Below, in pieces: positions 18,483-26,358 of a DNA stretch of 64,000 bases. The stretch is from Thalassobacillus cyri (lineage in GTDB: Bacteria > Bacillota > Bacilli > Bacillales > Halobacillaceae), in the NCBI RefSeq assembly GCF_900107755.1, contig NZ_FNQR01000008.1, positions 124,001-188,000 on the forward strand. The letters run 5' to 3'. A program made the position numbers and the translations under genes. Below the pieces are notes generated by a model, which saw only the letters and a program-made list of their open reading frames with translations, ran no database searches and had not been told where the DNA came from. The first letter of the stretch is position 1, and each line of letters opens with the position of its first letter.

Positions 18483-19460
18483 TTACTTGACCAGACCTGA
18501 TTCTTGCACAAGTCTTTGATAAAGATCGTGTTGTTCTTTCATGAATTTCTTCGTTTCTTCGCTGTTTTTATAGAAACCTTCCCAGTCATTGTTCTCCAGT
18601 ACTTTTTTCCACTGTTCCGTTTCTACCATCTTGCTGAGTTTCTTATCCCAGTAGGCGATTTCTGCTTCGGTCATATCCGGTGGTCCCATGATTCCTCTCC
18701 AGTGTGGGAATACAAGGTCGATGCCTTCCTCTTTCCAGGTAGGCACGTCTTCAAGTCCTTCCACTGGTTTATCAGAAGAAACGGCCAGGATTCTCAATTT
18801 GCCTGCCAGATGCTGGTCCTTTACTTCAGAAAGGGAAGTAGTGACTGCATCAACGTGACCGCCAAGCAGTGCTGTTACGACATCACCGCCGCCCTGGTAA
18901 ACAAGGAAGTTCAGCTTAGATGGGTTGATATCATATTCACTTGCTGCCTGAACGATGGACAGGTGGTCATCATTGCCTAGTCCTGGTCCGACGCCGATTT
19001 TGATTTTGCTCGGGTCTTTTTTGATCGCTTCCATGAATTCCGTTGCGCTCTTAAACTTGGAATCTGCCGGCACAGCCAGTGCCTGCCATTCAGTAGCAAG
19101 GGTTGCGATTGGGGTAAATTGTTTGTGAGTAAGTTCACTCTGGCCAAGGAGGTTGTTGGTCAGCACTAAGCTTGAGTTGACAGCCAATGTATGGGCGTCC
19201 TTTGACTTCAGGTATTTCCAGCCTACTTCACCACCGCCGCCCGGCTTGTTGACGACGTTGATGTTCTCTTTGACTAATTTTTCATCAGTTAGGACTTTTT
19301 CCAGCGAACGTGCCGTCAAGTCCCAGCCGCCGCCTGGTGAAGCAGGGGCAACAAATTCGATGTTTTTCTTCGGATATTCCTGGGTGCCGGAAGCATTGCC
19401 TGAACAGCCGGTGATGATGAAGGTAAGTAATAGCAATGATACAAATGCGAGTTTCCTCAT
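18483..19460 (-). CDS. tctC: Tripartite tricarboxylate transporter binding lipoprotein TctC
   Basis: Extracytoplasmic binding protein (Bug/TctC family), 325 residues. The lipoprotein signal has Cys19 (FIITGCSG). Family features include the NIEFVAPASPGGGWDLTAR opening of the mature domain, NVVNKPGGGGEVGWKYL, and the NFLVYQGGGDVVTALLGGHVDA region that closes over the ligand. AAAGGAGTG precedes the ATG. It is the first gene of the tctCBA-tcuA operon, with a cre site and a palindrome upstream. The likely ligands are citrate or tricarballylate. Confidence 0.92.
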   Translation of the reverse strand: MRKLAFVSLLLLTFIITGCSGNASGTQEYPKKNIEFVAPASPGGGWDLTARSLEKVLTDEKLVKENINVVNKPGGGGEVGWKYLKSKDAHTLAVNSSLVLTNNLLGQSELTHKQFTPIATLATEWQALAVPADSKFKSATEFMEAIKKDPSKIKIGVGPGLGNDDHLSIVQAASEYDINPSKLNFLVYQGGGDVVTALLGGHVDAVTTSLSEVKDQHLAGKLRILAVSSDKPVEGLEDVPTWKEEGIDLVFPHWRGIMGPPDMTEAEIAYWDKKLSKMVETEQWKKVLENNDWEGFYKNSEETKKFMKEQHDLYQRLVQESGLVK

Positions 19461-19529
19461 ACGTACACTCCTTTGATTTTTTTAGAAAAAAACCTTTTTG
19501 CTCAGTCGACTAAGCTTTAAGTTAACTTT

Positions 19530-19566
19530 ATGCTAATAGTGAAAACTGTCTATGTAAACGTTTTCA
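19530..19566 (-). promoter_or_regulatory. tctC promoter with overlapping cre site
   Basis: On the minus strand TTTACA (19553-19558), a 17-base spacer and TAGCAT (19530-19535) form a sigma-A promoter. The sequence TGTAAACGTTTTCA at 19553-19566 is a close match to the Bacillus CcpA cre consensus and covers the -35, so glucose repression by CcpA is expected. Confidence 0.7.
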
Positions 19567-19571
19567 AAATA

Positions 19572-19597
19572 ATGTTTTTTAAATATTTAAAAAACAT
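19572..19597. promoter_or_regulatory. 26-bp perfect palindrome upstream of the tctC -35
   Basis: ATGTTTTTTAAAT is followed directly by its exact reverse complement. It sits about 14 bases upstream of the tctC -35 box, where an activator such as the adjacent CitT-type response regulator would bind. Binding is inferred from position only. Confidence 0.55.
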
Positions 19598-19625
19598 TTT
19601 GTGCATTTTGTTCACAAAATGTTTT
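19591..19625 (-). terminator. Terminator of the two-component operon
   Basis: Perfect 13-bp arms (AAAACATTTTGTG and CACAAAATGTTTT) with a 9-base loop begin inside the last codons of the response-regulator gene. On the minus strand the stem is followed by a T run. It partly overlaps the palindrome at 19572-19597. Confidence 0.65.
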
Positions 19626-20301
19626 GGTGTACATAATATCTTCTTTCCGGGCGTCCGACGATTCCGTAAACCTGTTCAGCATACGCTTCTTCTATACCGA
19701 CCAGATATTCGAGATATCTTCGGGCAGTCGTGCGGGAGGCACCCATCCGTTTCCCGGCCTTTTCGGAAGTGATGCCGTCTTTGGAGTCCACTAATATCGT
19801 CTTTACTTTCTTTAAGGTATTGGCGTCGATTCCGGTCGGGAGGGGGGAGGATGACTCTTTTTGTTCGTCTTGGCTTGGACGGAACATCTGTTTCAAGATG
19901 TCTTCATTGACTTCCTCTGTATCTTCCAGCACTTGTTTCTTATCTTTATAACGGATGATCGCTTCCTGAAATGTTTCAAGCGTCACCGGTTTGATGAGGT
20001 AATCCATTACGCCATAACGGATAGCTTTCTCGAGGAAAGCTTTGTCGGTTGCAGCGGTGATCATGATGATATCTACCCCGGGGTGGTGTTCCCTGATTTT
20101 ATGGAGAATTTCCGTCCCCATCTCATCGGGCATATAGACATCCAGTAACAGCAGGTCCACCTTATGTTTGTCTAATGCCTTCAGTGATTCTTCGGCATTG
20201 CCCGCCTTAGCGGCCAACTGCATACCCTCGGCTTTTTCCAGGAAACTTTCGTGAATCTGTGCTACACGGAAATCATCTTCTGCTATTAATACACGGTACA
20301 T
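19612..20301 (-). CDS. CitB-family response regulator (CitT/DcuR type)
   Basis: Cytoplasmic response regulator of 229 residues. The receiver domain (1-120) has acidic residues ED at 8-9, phospho-acceptor Asp54 (LLLLDVYMPDEMG) and Lys near 103 (YLIKPVT). The C-terminal domain contains ITSEKAGKRMGASRTTARRY, the winged helix-turn-helix of the CitT/MalR/DcuR group. Its ATG overlaps the kinase stop in TAATG, so the two are coupled. It most likely activates the tctC operon just downstream. Confidence 0.9.
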   Translation of the reverse strand: MYRVLIAEDDFRVAQIHESFLEKAEGMQLAAKAGNAEESLKALDKHKVDLLLLDVYMPDEMGTEILHKIREHHPGVDIIMITAATDKAFLEKAIRYGVMDYLIKPVTLETFQEAIIRYKDKKQVLEDTEEVNEDILKQMFRPSQDEQKESSSPLPTGIDANTLKKVKTILVDSKDGITSEKAGKRMGASRTTARRYLEYLVGIEEAYAEQVYGIVGRPERRYYVHQNIL

Positions 20302-21908
20302 TATGATACCCCTTTCGTTTCTTTTATTTCTTTTGGCAAAATGATTGTAATGGTGGTGCCTTCCTGGGGAATGCTGCTGATTTCAATCGATCCATTTAAC
20401 TGGTCGACCTCTTCCTTGACATTCGCAAGCCCATAGCCCCGGCCGGTTCCTTTCGAAGAGTATCCTTTCGTGCAAACCTTCTCGATGTCGCTTTGCCTGA
20501 TACCGGTGCCATTATCCGTCACTTCAAAAATGATATCATTGCCCAAATCGGTGACGAAGAAAGAGACGGATTTTTTCTTTTGTTCCGCCACGCCTTCAAA
20601 GGCATTGTTGATGATATTTCCCAAAATAATAATCAATGGTGATAATGGGATATGAGCAGGGAGACGCTGGAGTGAGCTGCCATCTTCGATATAAAAATCG
20701 ATTTTTTTCTCAGAAGCTTTAGCGAATTTTCCAAGCAGGATAGCCTGGACTTTTTCATCAAGAATCTCCTTGAAGAACCGTTCTGTCACTTGTTTCTGGG
20801 AATCAGCTTCTTCCTTGATCAGTTCGATGGCATCCTGATATTTTTCCAGCTGAATCAGCCCCATGATGACATATAATTTGCTCGTGAATTCATGTGCCTG
20901 TGCCCGGAGGTCCTCCGAGTACTGTTTCACTTCGGATAGTGCATCCACCATCTGCTTGATTTCTGTTTTATCCCGGACACTGACAACAATTCCTGTCCGG
21001 ACGCCACCTTCCAGAATGGGATTGCTATTGATGATCAGTGTTTTTTCTTTATATTGTAATTCCATATTTTTAACACCTTTGTTCGATTCAATCATTTCTC
21101 TCAGTTTCGGGGACGTGATGACATCATTGATCGTCCTTGCTTCAGCAGTGTCGTTCAAATCAAGCAGCTCACGGGCAGAGGCGTTAATCATCGTAATCTT
21201 TTCGAACTGGTCAAAAGCAATCAGCCCTTCTTTTACGGAATCAAGTACTGCATTCCTTTCCCGGAACAGTGCTGCGATTTGGAAGGGCTCCAGTCCCAGT
21301 GTGTCTTTACGGATGCTTCTTGCCAGCAGGATGCTGCCAATTACCCCAAGTATAAGCACAGAGGAGGAGGCAAAAATGAAATCCTTAAGATCTGCACGAA
21401 TTTCCGCATAGATATCTTTCATTTTAAACTCGACTGCCACTGCTCCTTCTACTTTCATATAGGTATCATAATCGACCCGAATCGGTACAACAGCTTTCAG
21501 TACATCTTCGCCCTGCTCCGGCTGAAGTACGAAGCTGCCTCCAAAAGTCAAGGTACTGTAATAGTCCTGCTGGTCGATTGATTCAGGCTTTTCCAATCCG
21601 GAATATCCGACCAGCTGTCCCTCCCGATCGATGATTTTTATTGCGCTTGCGTCAATCTGGTCCCGTATTCGTTCCGCAATATAGTTCACATTCTCATCTT
21701 TCACCTTTTCCTTAAAAGCATCCTGGACCACCGGCATGTAGGATAGGGTAGTAGCGGTCTGGAGTGCCAGGTCTTCGGCATTTTGGACGTCCTCACCGGA
21801 CTCCATATAGGTGACCATGAAGGTTACCAGGGTCAACACGAGCAGTAATAATCCAACTACTAAACCTAGTATTTTGACCTGAAGTGAAACTTGAAGCAGC
21901 TTTTTCAT
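20301..21908 (-). CDS. CitA/DcuS-type sensor histidine kinase
   Basis: Membrane sensor of 535 residues. It has a helix at about 10-30, an extracytoplasmic PASC-like domain (about 35-170) that in this family binds citrate or C4-acids, a second helix near 178-198, a cytoplasmic PAS (about 210-320), a phospho-acceptor His in AQAHEFTSKLYVIMGLIQLE and an ATPase domain (NIINNAFEGV, DNGTGI, GRGYGLANV). GGGGGA precedes the ATG. Pairing with the adjacent CitB-type regulator and the tct genes supports sensing of a tricarboxylate. Confidence 0.92.
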   Translation of the reverse strand: MKKLLQVSLQVKILGLVVGLLLLVLTLVTFMVTYMESGEDVQNAEDLALQTATTLSYMPVVQDAFKEKVKDENVNYIAERIRDQIDASAIKIIDREGQLVGYSGLEKPESIDQQDYYSTLTFGGSFVLQPEQGEDVLKAVVPIRVDYDTYMKVEGAVAVEFKMKDIYAEIRADLKDFIFASSSVLILGVIGSILLARSIRKDTLGLEPFQIAALFRERNAVLDSVKEGLIAFDQFEKITMINASARELLDLNDTAEARTINDVITSPKLREMIESNKGVKNMELQYKEKTLIINSNPILEGGVRTGIVVSVRDKTEIKQMVDALSEVKQYSEDLRAQAHEFTSKLYVIMGLIQLEKYQDAIELIKEEADSQKQVTERFFKEILDEKVQAILLGKFAKASEKKIDFYIEDGSSLQRLPAHIPLSPLIIILGNIINNAFEGVAEQKKKSVSFFVTDLGNDIIFEVTDNGTGIRQSDIEKVCTKGYSSKGTGRGYGLANVKEEVDQLNGSIEISSIPQEGTTITIILPKEIKETKGVS

Positions 21909-22040
21909 AGATATCCCCCGTCGTAATTACTGTGTTGGCGCGTTTATAGCAATTTTAGCAATTTTTTTTAAATATTCAATATAAGGAGTTAAAGATACTA
22001 TCTTCTTAATAAAAATCTGAAAAATTTAATTTTTCTATTT

Positions 22041-22054
22041 TAAAAGCGTTTTCA
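22041..22054. promoter_or_regulatory. cre-like site upstream of the hexonate operon
   Basis: TAAAAGCGTTTTCA matches the CcpA cre consensus except for A at the second position. It lies 18 bases before the operator repeats of the LacI-family gene, and also between that gene and the divergent sensor kinase. Confidence 0.5.
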
Positions 22055-22071
22055 TTATGTTATAGTTTCTT

Positions 22072-22110
22072 TAAACCGATTTAGTAAACCGATTTAGTAA
22101 ACCGGTTTTG
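22072..22110. promoter_or_regulatory. Three tandem 13-bp operator repeats
   Basis: Three head-to-tail 13-mers: TAAACCGATTTAG twice, then TAAACCGGTTTTG. The last contains the perfect palindrome AAACCGGTTT with a central CG, typical of LacI-family operators. They end 16 bases before the regulator start codon, which points to autoregulation and control of the whole downstream operon. Confidence 0.7.
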
Positions 22111-22126
22111 TAAAGGATGACTATAA

Positions 22127-23155
22127 ATGCCAATTAAAAAAACGACAATTAGCGATGTAGCAAAACACGCACAAGTATCTAAAAGTACGGTATCTCAATA
22201 TCTAAACGAACGGTTTGAGTACATGAGGGAAGAAACGCGGAAAAGAATTGAAAAGGCGATCAAAGAACTCAACTATCAACCTAACAATGTAGCCAGAAGC
22301 TTAAAGCTGAAAAGCACGGCTACCATTGGGGTGATTGTGGCGAATATTCTTCATTCCTATTCTACCCAGGTGATACGTGCCATTGAAGATACGTTAAATG
22401 AAAATGAATTTTCAACCATTATTTGCAACGCGGATGATGATCCGGAAAAAGAGAAAAAATACATTGAAACTTTATTAGCCAGACAAGTCGATGGCTTGAT
22501 AGTTTTTCCTACAAGCGGAAACCAGGAGCTCTATAAAAGATTAATAGACTCCAATTTTCCTATTGTTTTCGTCGACCGCTATGTAAGCGATTTAAATGCC
22601 GATGCGGTCATGCTGGATAATGAAAAAGCCATTCATCTCGCGGTGGAACATCTATTAACCAATGGTTATGAAGATATAGCGGTACTAACGACCTCACTGG
22701 AAAATGCGGTTGTACCACGGTTAGAGCGTATTCAAGGTTATCGGAGTGCGATGGACAGGTTTAAGCTCCCTATACGTGAGGATTACATCAAATCCATGGA
22801 CCTTTCGGTTATGAAAGACGGAATTGCTGAACTTTTTCAGTTAGAAAAGCCGCCACAGGCAATTGTGTCAGGGAACGACTTAACCTTAATGGAATTCTTA
22901 AAATATGCGGCTGAACATAATGTGAAAATCGGTACGGACGTCGGATTAGTCACAATTGATGAAGTACCTTACGCAAGTGTTCATAACCCGCCCCTCACAA
23001 CGATTGCGCAGCCAACCTTTGAAATGGGGGAAAAGGCGGTAGAGTTGCTGCTTCATAAGTTCGATTCCATTAAGAAGAATGATCCTAAGATATATCGCTT
23101 TGACCCTTCTATAATCGCTAGAAAATCATCAGAGAAAGCAGGTGCTCAACTATGA
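22127..23155 (+). CDS. LacI-family regulator of hexonate use (KdgR-like)
   Basis: DNA-binding repressor of 342 residues. It has an N-terminal helix-turn-helix (TISDVAKHAQVSKSTVSQYL, residues 8-27), a hinge helix (QPNNVARSLKLK) and a periplasmic-binding-protein-like sensor domain (about 63-335). Length and order are standard. It is the first gene of a run ending with KDPG aldolase and overlaps the kinase gene by 4 bases. The tandem operators just upstream fit it. In B. subtilis KdgR controls kdg genes with KDG as effector; a similar ligand is inferred here. Confidence 0.88.
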   Translation: MPIKKTTISDVAKHAQVSKSTVSQYLNERFEYMREETRKRIEKAIKELNYQPNNVARSLKLKSTATIGVIVANILHSYSTQVIRAIEDTLNENEFSTIICNADDDPEKEKKYIETLLARQVDGLIVFPTSGNQELYKRLIDSNFPIVFVDRYVSDLNADAVMLDNEKAIHLAVEHLLTNGYEDIAVLTTSLENAVVPRLERIQGYRSAMDRFKLPIREDYIKSMDLSVMKDGIAELFQLEKPPQAIVSGNDLTLMEFLKYAAEHNVKIGTDVGLVTIDEVPYASVHNPPLTTIAQPTFEMGEKAVELLLHKFDSIKKNDPKIYRFDPSIIARKSSEKAGAQL

Positions 23156-24102
23156 ACGATATTATAACGATCGGGGATGCCATGATTACATTTGACCCCA
23201 GTTCTACCGGTCCCCTCCGGTTTTCCGATTCTTTTAATAGGAAGGTAGGGGGAGCAGAATTCAATGTTGCGATTGGATGTTCTCGCCTGGGCCTTAAGGC
23301 AGGGTGGATTGGCCGTTTAGGTAAGGATGAATTTGGACGACATATTTACAACTTTGCCAGAGGAGAAGGCATTGATGTATCCGAGGTCAAGCTGGAAGAA
23401 GGATACCCAACATCCTTGAACTTTAAAGAAATTCAGGCAGACGGATCTGGAAAAACCTTTTATTATCGGCATAAATCACCGACGGAGACATTACTTCCAG
23501 AGTCTTTGAATGAAGAATCCTTTCAACATGCGAAATTGCTTCATATTACGGGCGTTTTCCCGGCGATTAGTAAGCAGAATATTCAAGTGATTGATCAGGC
23601 TGTTACGTTAGCCCATAAACATGGCGTGAAAATTTCCATGGATCCGAATATTCGTTTGAAACTTTGGAGTAAAGAAAAGGCACGTGAGACGCTGTTGAAA
23701 TGGATGCCTTACGTCGATTACTTACTGACTGGACTGGACGAGGCTGAATTGCTCTTCGGTACAAGTGATGTACCGGAACTCATTGAAAGAGCGAAGCACT
23801 ATAATATCACTCACTTGTTCGTCAAGCTTGGAGAGGGTGGCTCATTAGTCTGGAACGGCAATGAAATCACCGAAGCCCCAGCGGTCAAAGTAGACAAAGT
23901 AGCTGATACAGTCGGTGCAGGAGACGGATTTGATGCTGGCGTCATTTGTGGGTTATTAAACGACTGGGAACCAAAACGAATCCTGCAATTTGCCAATACC
24001 ATAGGAGCTATGGTCGTGGGTGTATATGGGGATAATGAAGGACTCCCGTATTTTGAAGACGTCCTGGAAAGGCTCGGGGAAAAAGATACTGTTGTAAGGT
24101 AG
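23152..24102 (+). CDS. kdgK: 2-keto-3-deoxygluconate kinase (PfkB family)
   Basis: Phosphorylates 2-keto-3-deoxygluconate (KDG) to KDPG with ATP. The protein has 316 residues and PfkB signatures: GGAEFNVAIGCSRLG near residue 34, and the ATP/anion-hole motif DTVGAGDGFDAG near 254 with the catalytic Asp. The ATG overlaps the regulator stop (ATGA). UxuA at 30279 makes KDG and the aldolase at 32227 splits KDPG, so the kinase closes the pathway. Other PfkB sugar-acid kinases share these motifs, so the substrate is supported by context rather than by sequence alone. Confidence 0.87.
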   Translation: MNDIITIGDAMITFDPSSTGPLRFSDSFNRKVGGAEFNVAIGCSRLGLKAGWIGRLGKDEFGRHIYNFARGEGIDVSEVKLEEGYPTSLNFKEIQADGSGKTFYYRHKSPTETLLPESLNEESFQHAKLLHITGVFPAISKQNIQVIDQAVTLAHKHGVKISMDPNIRLKLWSKEKARETLLKWMPYVDYLLTGLDEAELLFGTSDVPELIERAKHYNITHLFVKLGEGGSLVWNGNEITEAPAVKVDKVADTVGAGDGFDAGVICGLLNDWEPKRILQFANTIGAMVVGVYGDNEGLPYFEDVLERLGEKDTVVR

Positions 24103-24111
24103 GTGACAAAA

Positions 24112-24729
24112 ATGCTTCAAGTTGCCCTGGATCGTTTGACTAAGGACGAGTGTATCTCTATTACGGAGCAGACTTATGAATGTATCGATTATATCGAGAT
24201 TGGAACTGGAGTTATCAAAGAGTATGGAATGGATATTATTCGTGATTTTCGTAAACGGTTTCCGGATAAGCGAATTGTCGCAGATATGAAAACCTGTGAT
24301 GCAGGAAAACATGAAACCCGTCTGGCGCTGGAAGCTGGAGCCGATATTACAACGGTTATGGGTTTTGCCCATGATCAAACCATTCTTGATTCCATCCAAG
24401 TAGCAAATGAAGTACATAAGAAGGTTTTAGTCGATTTATTGCAAGTTCCAACAGAGCGATTTGCCAGATTGAAAGAATTAGGTGTGGAACTTGTATCTGC
24501 TCATATCGGTAAAGACACACAAGACCATACAGCGGGGGATTCCTTAAAACGATATGATGGCTTATCGGAAGATTTTATGGTTTTTGTCGCAGGAGGTATA
24601 TCACCAGAATCTGTTCAACGTTATGAAAAGCTTAATCCTGTTGTCTTTATTGTAGGCGGTTACATCACTGGCGCAAGTGACCCGGGTGAAGCCAGCTGTG
24701 TCATTAAGGGGGTGATTCCAAAGAAATGA
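24112..24729 (+). CDS. hxlA: 3-hexulose-6-phosphate synthase-like enzyme
   Basis: Member of the orotidine-phosphate-decarboxylase suprafamily, 205 residues. It has the beta1 motif VALD, YIEIGTGVIKEYG, the metal/catalytic VADMKTCDAGKHET near residue 55, and the phosphate-binding AGGI and VGGYITGASD at the end. The KTxDAG..E pattern favours hexulose-phosphate synthase (formaldehyde + ribulose-5-P) over keto-gulonate-phosphate decarboxylase, whose motif is usually KIADAG. ATG 24112 is taken as the start (AGGTAGGTG upstream); a GTG at 24103 is also in frame. It overlaps the isomerase gene by 4 bases. A decarboxylase role on a 3-keto-hexonate phosphate is possible given the operon. Confidence 0.83.
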   Translation: MLQVALDRLTKDECISITEQTYECIDYIEIGTGVIKEYGMDIIRDFRKRFPDKRIVADMKTCDAGKHETRLALEAGADITTVMGFAHDQTILDSIQVANEVHKKVLVDLLQVPTERFARLKELGVELVSAHIGKDTQDHTAGDSLKRYDGLSEDFMVFVAGGISPESVQRYEKLNPVVFIVGGYITGASDPGEASCVIKGVIPKK

Positions 24730-25277
24730 GGAGCGTTCATTTGCGAATTTTAGAGGAGCTAAAGCAAGTAGCTGAACAAGTAGAAAATGAACAAGTTAAT
24801 TTATTTATAGAAGCCCTGAAGCAGGCCGAATGTATTTTCGTTTGTGGTGAAGGACGTTCAGGCTTGATGGGGAAAGCTTTTGCCATGAGGCTTATGCATG
24901 CAGGTTATCCGGTCTATGTGACAGGAGAGACGATTACGCCGAGTATTCAGGAGGATGATCTGCTAGTTGCCATCAGTGGGTCGGGAAACACTCCATCCGT
25001 TGCCCTCGTAGCCGAGCAAGCAGCCAAATCAAAAGCTAACGTTCATTTAGTCACAACAAATAGAGAATCCAAGATTCAAAAAATAGCTGACCATCAAGTG
25101 ATTATACCAGCAGCTACGAAACATCGTAGAAAAGGGGAACCAGCGACTATTCAGCCGATGGGCAATCAATTTGATCAATCTGTTCATCTATTGCTTGATG
25201 CTGTGGTAATTTCCATGACTGGCGATGATAAGGATATTCATGACTTGATGAAGAGGAATCATGCCAATCTGCAATAA
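24726..25277 (+). CDS. hxlB: 6-phospho-3-hexuloisomerase
   Basis: Sugar isomerase (SIS) domain protein, 183 residues, interconverting 3-hexulose-6-phosphate and fructose-6-phosphate. It has FVCGEGRSGLMGKAFAMRLM near residue 38, VAISGSGNTPSV near 80 and MGNQFDQSVHLLLDAVV near 145, all typical of PHI enzymes. The start overlaps the preceding gene. A synthase/isomerase pair usually means formaldehyde fixation or pentose-phosphate supply; its presence in a hexonate operon is unusual. Confidence 0.88.
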   Translation: MRSVHLRILEELKQVAEQVENEQVNLFIEALKQAECIFVCGEGRSGLMGKAFAMRLMHAGYPVYVTGETITPSIQEDDLLVAISGSGNTPSVALVAEQAAKSKANVHLVTTNRESKIQKIADHQVIIPAATKHRRKGEPATIQPMGNQFDQSVHLLLDAVVISMTGDDKDIHDLMKRNHANLQ

Positions 25278-25289
25278 GAGGGTGAGTAT

Positions 25290-26300
25290 ATGTCAGATGT
25301 GATAGTAAAAAAAGATGAGTTGAAATCTTTGGTCATCAACAAATTAACGGAAGCGAAGGTAAATGAAGACCACGCTGAGGTTGTGGCTGATGTCCTTGTT
25401 CACGCAGATCTTCGCGGGGTAAGTTCACACGGGGTATTACGTACAGAACACTATGTAAAAAGGCTGGGAGAAGGGGGCATGAACCCAAACCCTGTCTTCC
25501 ATACAGAGCAAAAGGGTTCTTCGGCTATCCTGTTTGATGGCGATAACGGGATGGGTCATGTGATTACCAAGGAAGCGATGGACCATGCGATTCAGTTAGC
25601 TAAAGATAATGGCATTGGAATCGTAGGTGTAGTAAATAGCAGTCATTGTGGTGCCTTGTCCTATTTTGCCCAACAAGCAGCAGGGCAGGATACCATCAGT
25701 ATGATTATGACTCATACCGATCGTGCAGTCGTACCTTTTGGAGGAGCTGACTCTTATTTCGGAACAAATCCAATTGCATACGGATTTCCAGCAAATAAAC
25801 ATCGCCCAGTTATTCTGGATATGGCAACCAGTAATGTTGCTTTAGGGAAGGTGTTGCATGCGAGAGAAACCGGGAAGGATATTCCAAATAACTGGGGTGT
25901 AGATGAAAATGGCGCACCAGTTACCGATCCCAATCTGGTTAAACATTTACTGCCAATCAGTGGACCTAAAGGTTATGGACTGGCACTTGTTGTCGATGTT
26001 TTAACAGGCGTACTAACTGGGTTTTCCTTTGGACCCGGCATCTCTACTATGTATGGGGACTATAAAAATTATCGCCGACTAAGTCACACTATTATAACGA
26101 TCAATCCAGGGTTGTTCATTGATAAAAACGAATTCATGCAAAACATGGACAACATGATTGATGAATTACATGAAGTCAAACCAGCAGAAGGATTTGATTC
26201 TGTGCTGGTGCCTGGTGAGCCGGAACAGCTGAAGGAAGAGGTAAGACAAAAGGAAGGAATTCCGGTTCCGGAGAGTATTTATAATTATTTAACCTCGTAA
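25290..26300 (+). CDS. yjmC: YjmC-like malate/L-lactate-family dehydrogenase
   Basis: NAD(P)-dependent oxidoreductase of the Ldh2/MDG family, 336 residues, which includes AllD (ureidoglycolate), YiaK (2,3-diketogulonate) and B. subtilis YjmC. Visible family features are ADLRGVSSHGVLRTEHYV near residue 39, the NSSHCGALSYFAQQAA region with the catalytic His, GTNPIAYGFPA, and SGPKGYGLALVVDVLTG. In B. subtilis the yjmC gene lies in the hexuronate (exu) operon next to yjmD and uxuA, and both also occur here (29222, 30279). The substrate is unknown; a keto-hexonate is a reasonable guess. Confidence 0.85.
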   Translation: MSDVIVKKDELKSLVINKLTEAKVNEDHAEVVADVLVHADLRGVSSHGVLRTEHYVKRLGEGGMNPNPVFHTEQKGSSAILFDGDNGMGHVITKEAMDHAIQLAKDNGIGIVGVVNSSHCGALSYFAQQAAGQDTISMIMTHTDRAVVPFGGADSYFGTNPIAYGFPANKHRPVILDMATSNVALGKVLHARETGKDIPNNWGVDENGAPVTDPNLVKHLLPISGPKGYGLALVVDVLTGVLTGFSFGPGISTMYGDYKNYRRLSHTIITINPGLFIDKNEFMQNMDNMIDELHEVKPAEGFDSVLVPGEPEQLKEEVRQKEGIPVPESIYNYLTS

Positions 26301-26358
26301 GTTCAGGGGGAAACCTTTACTTAATAGTAATCAATTAAAAAATGGGAGGGTACTTTTC

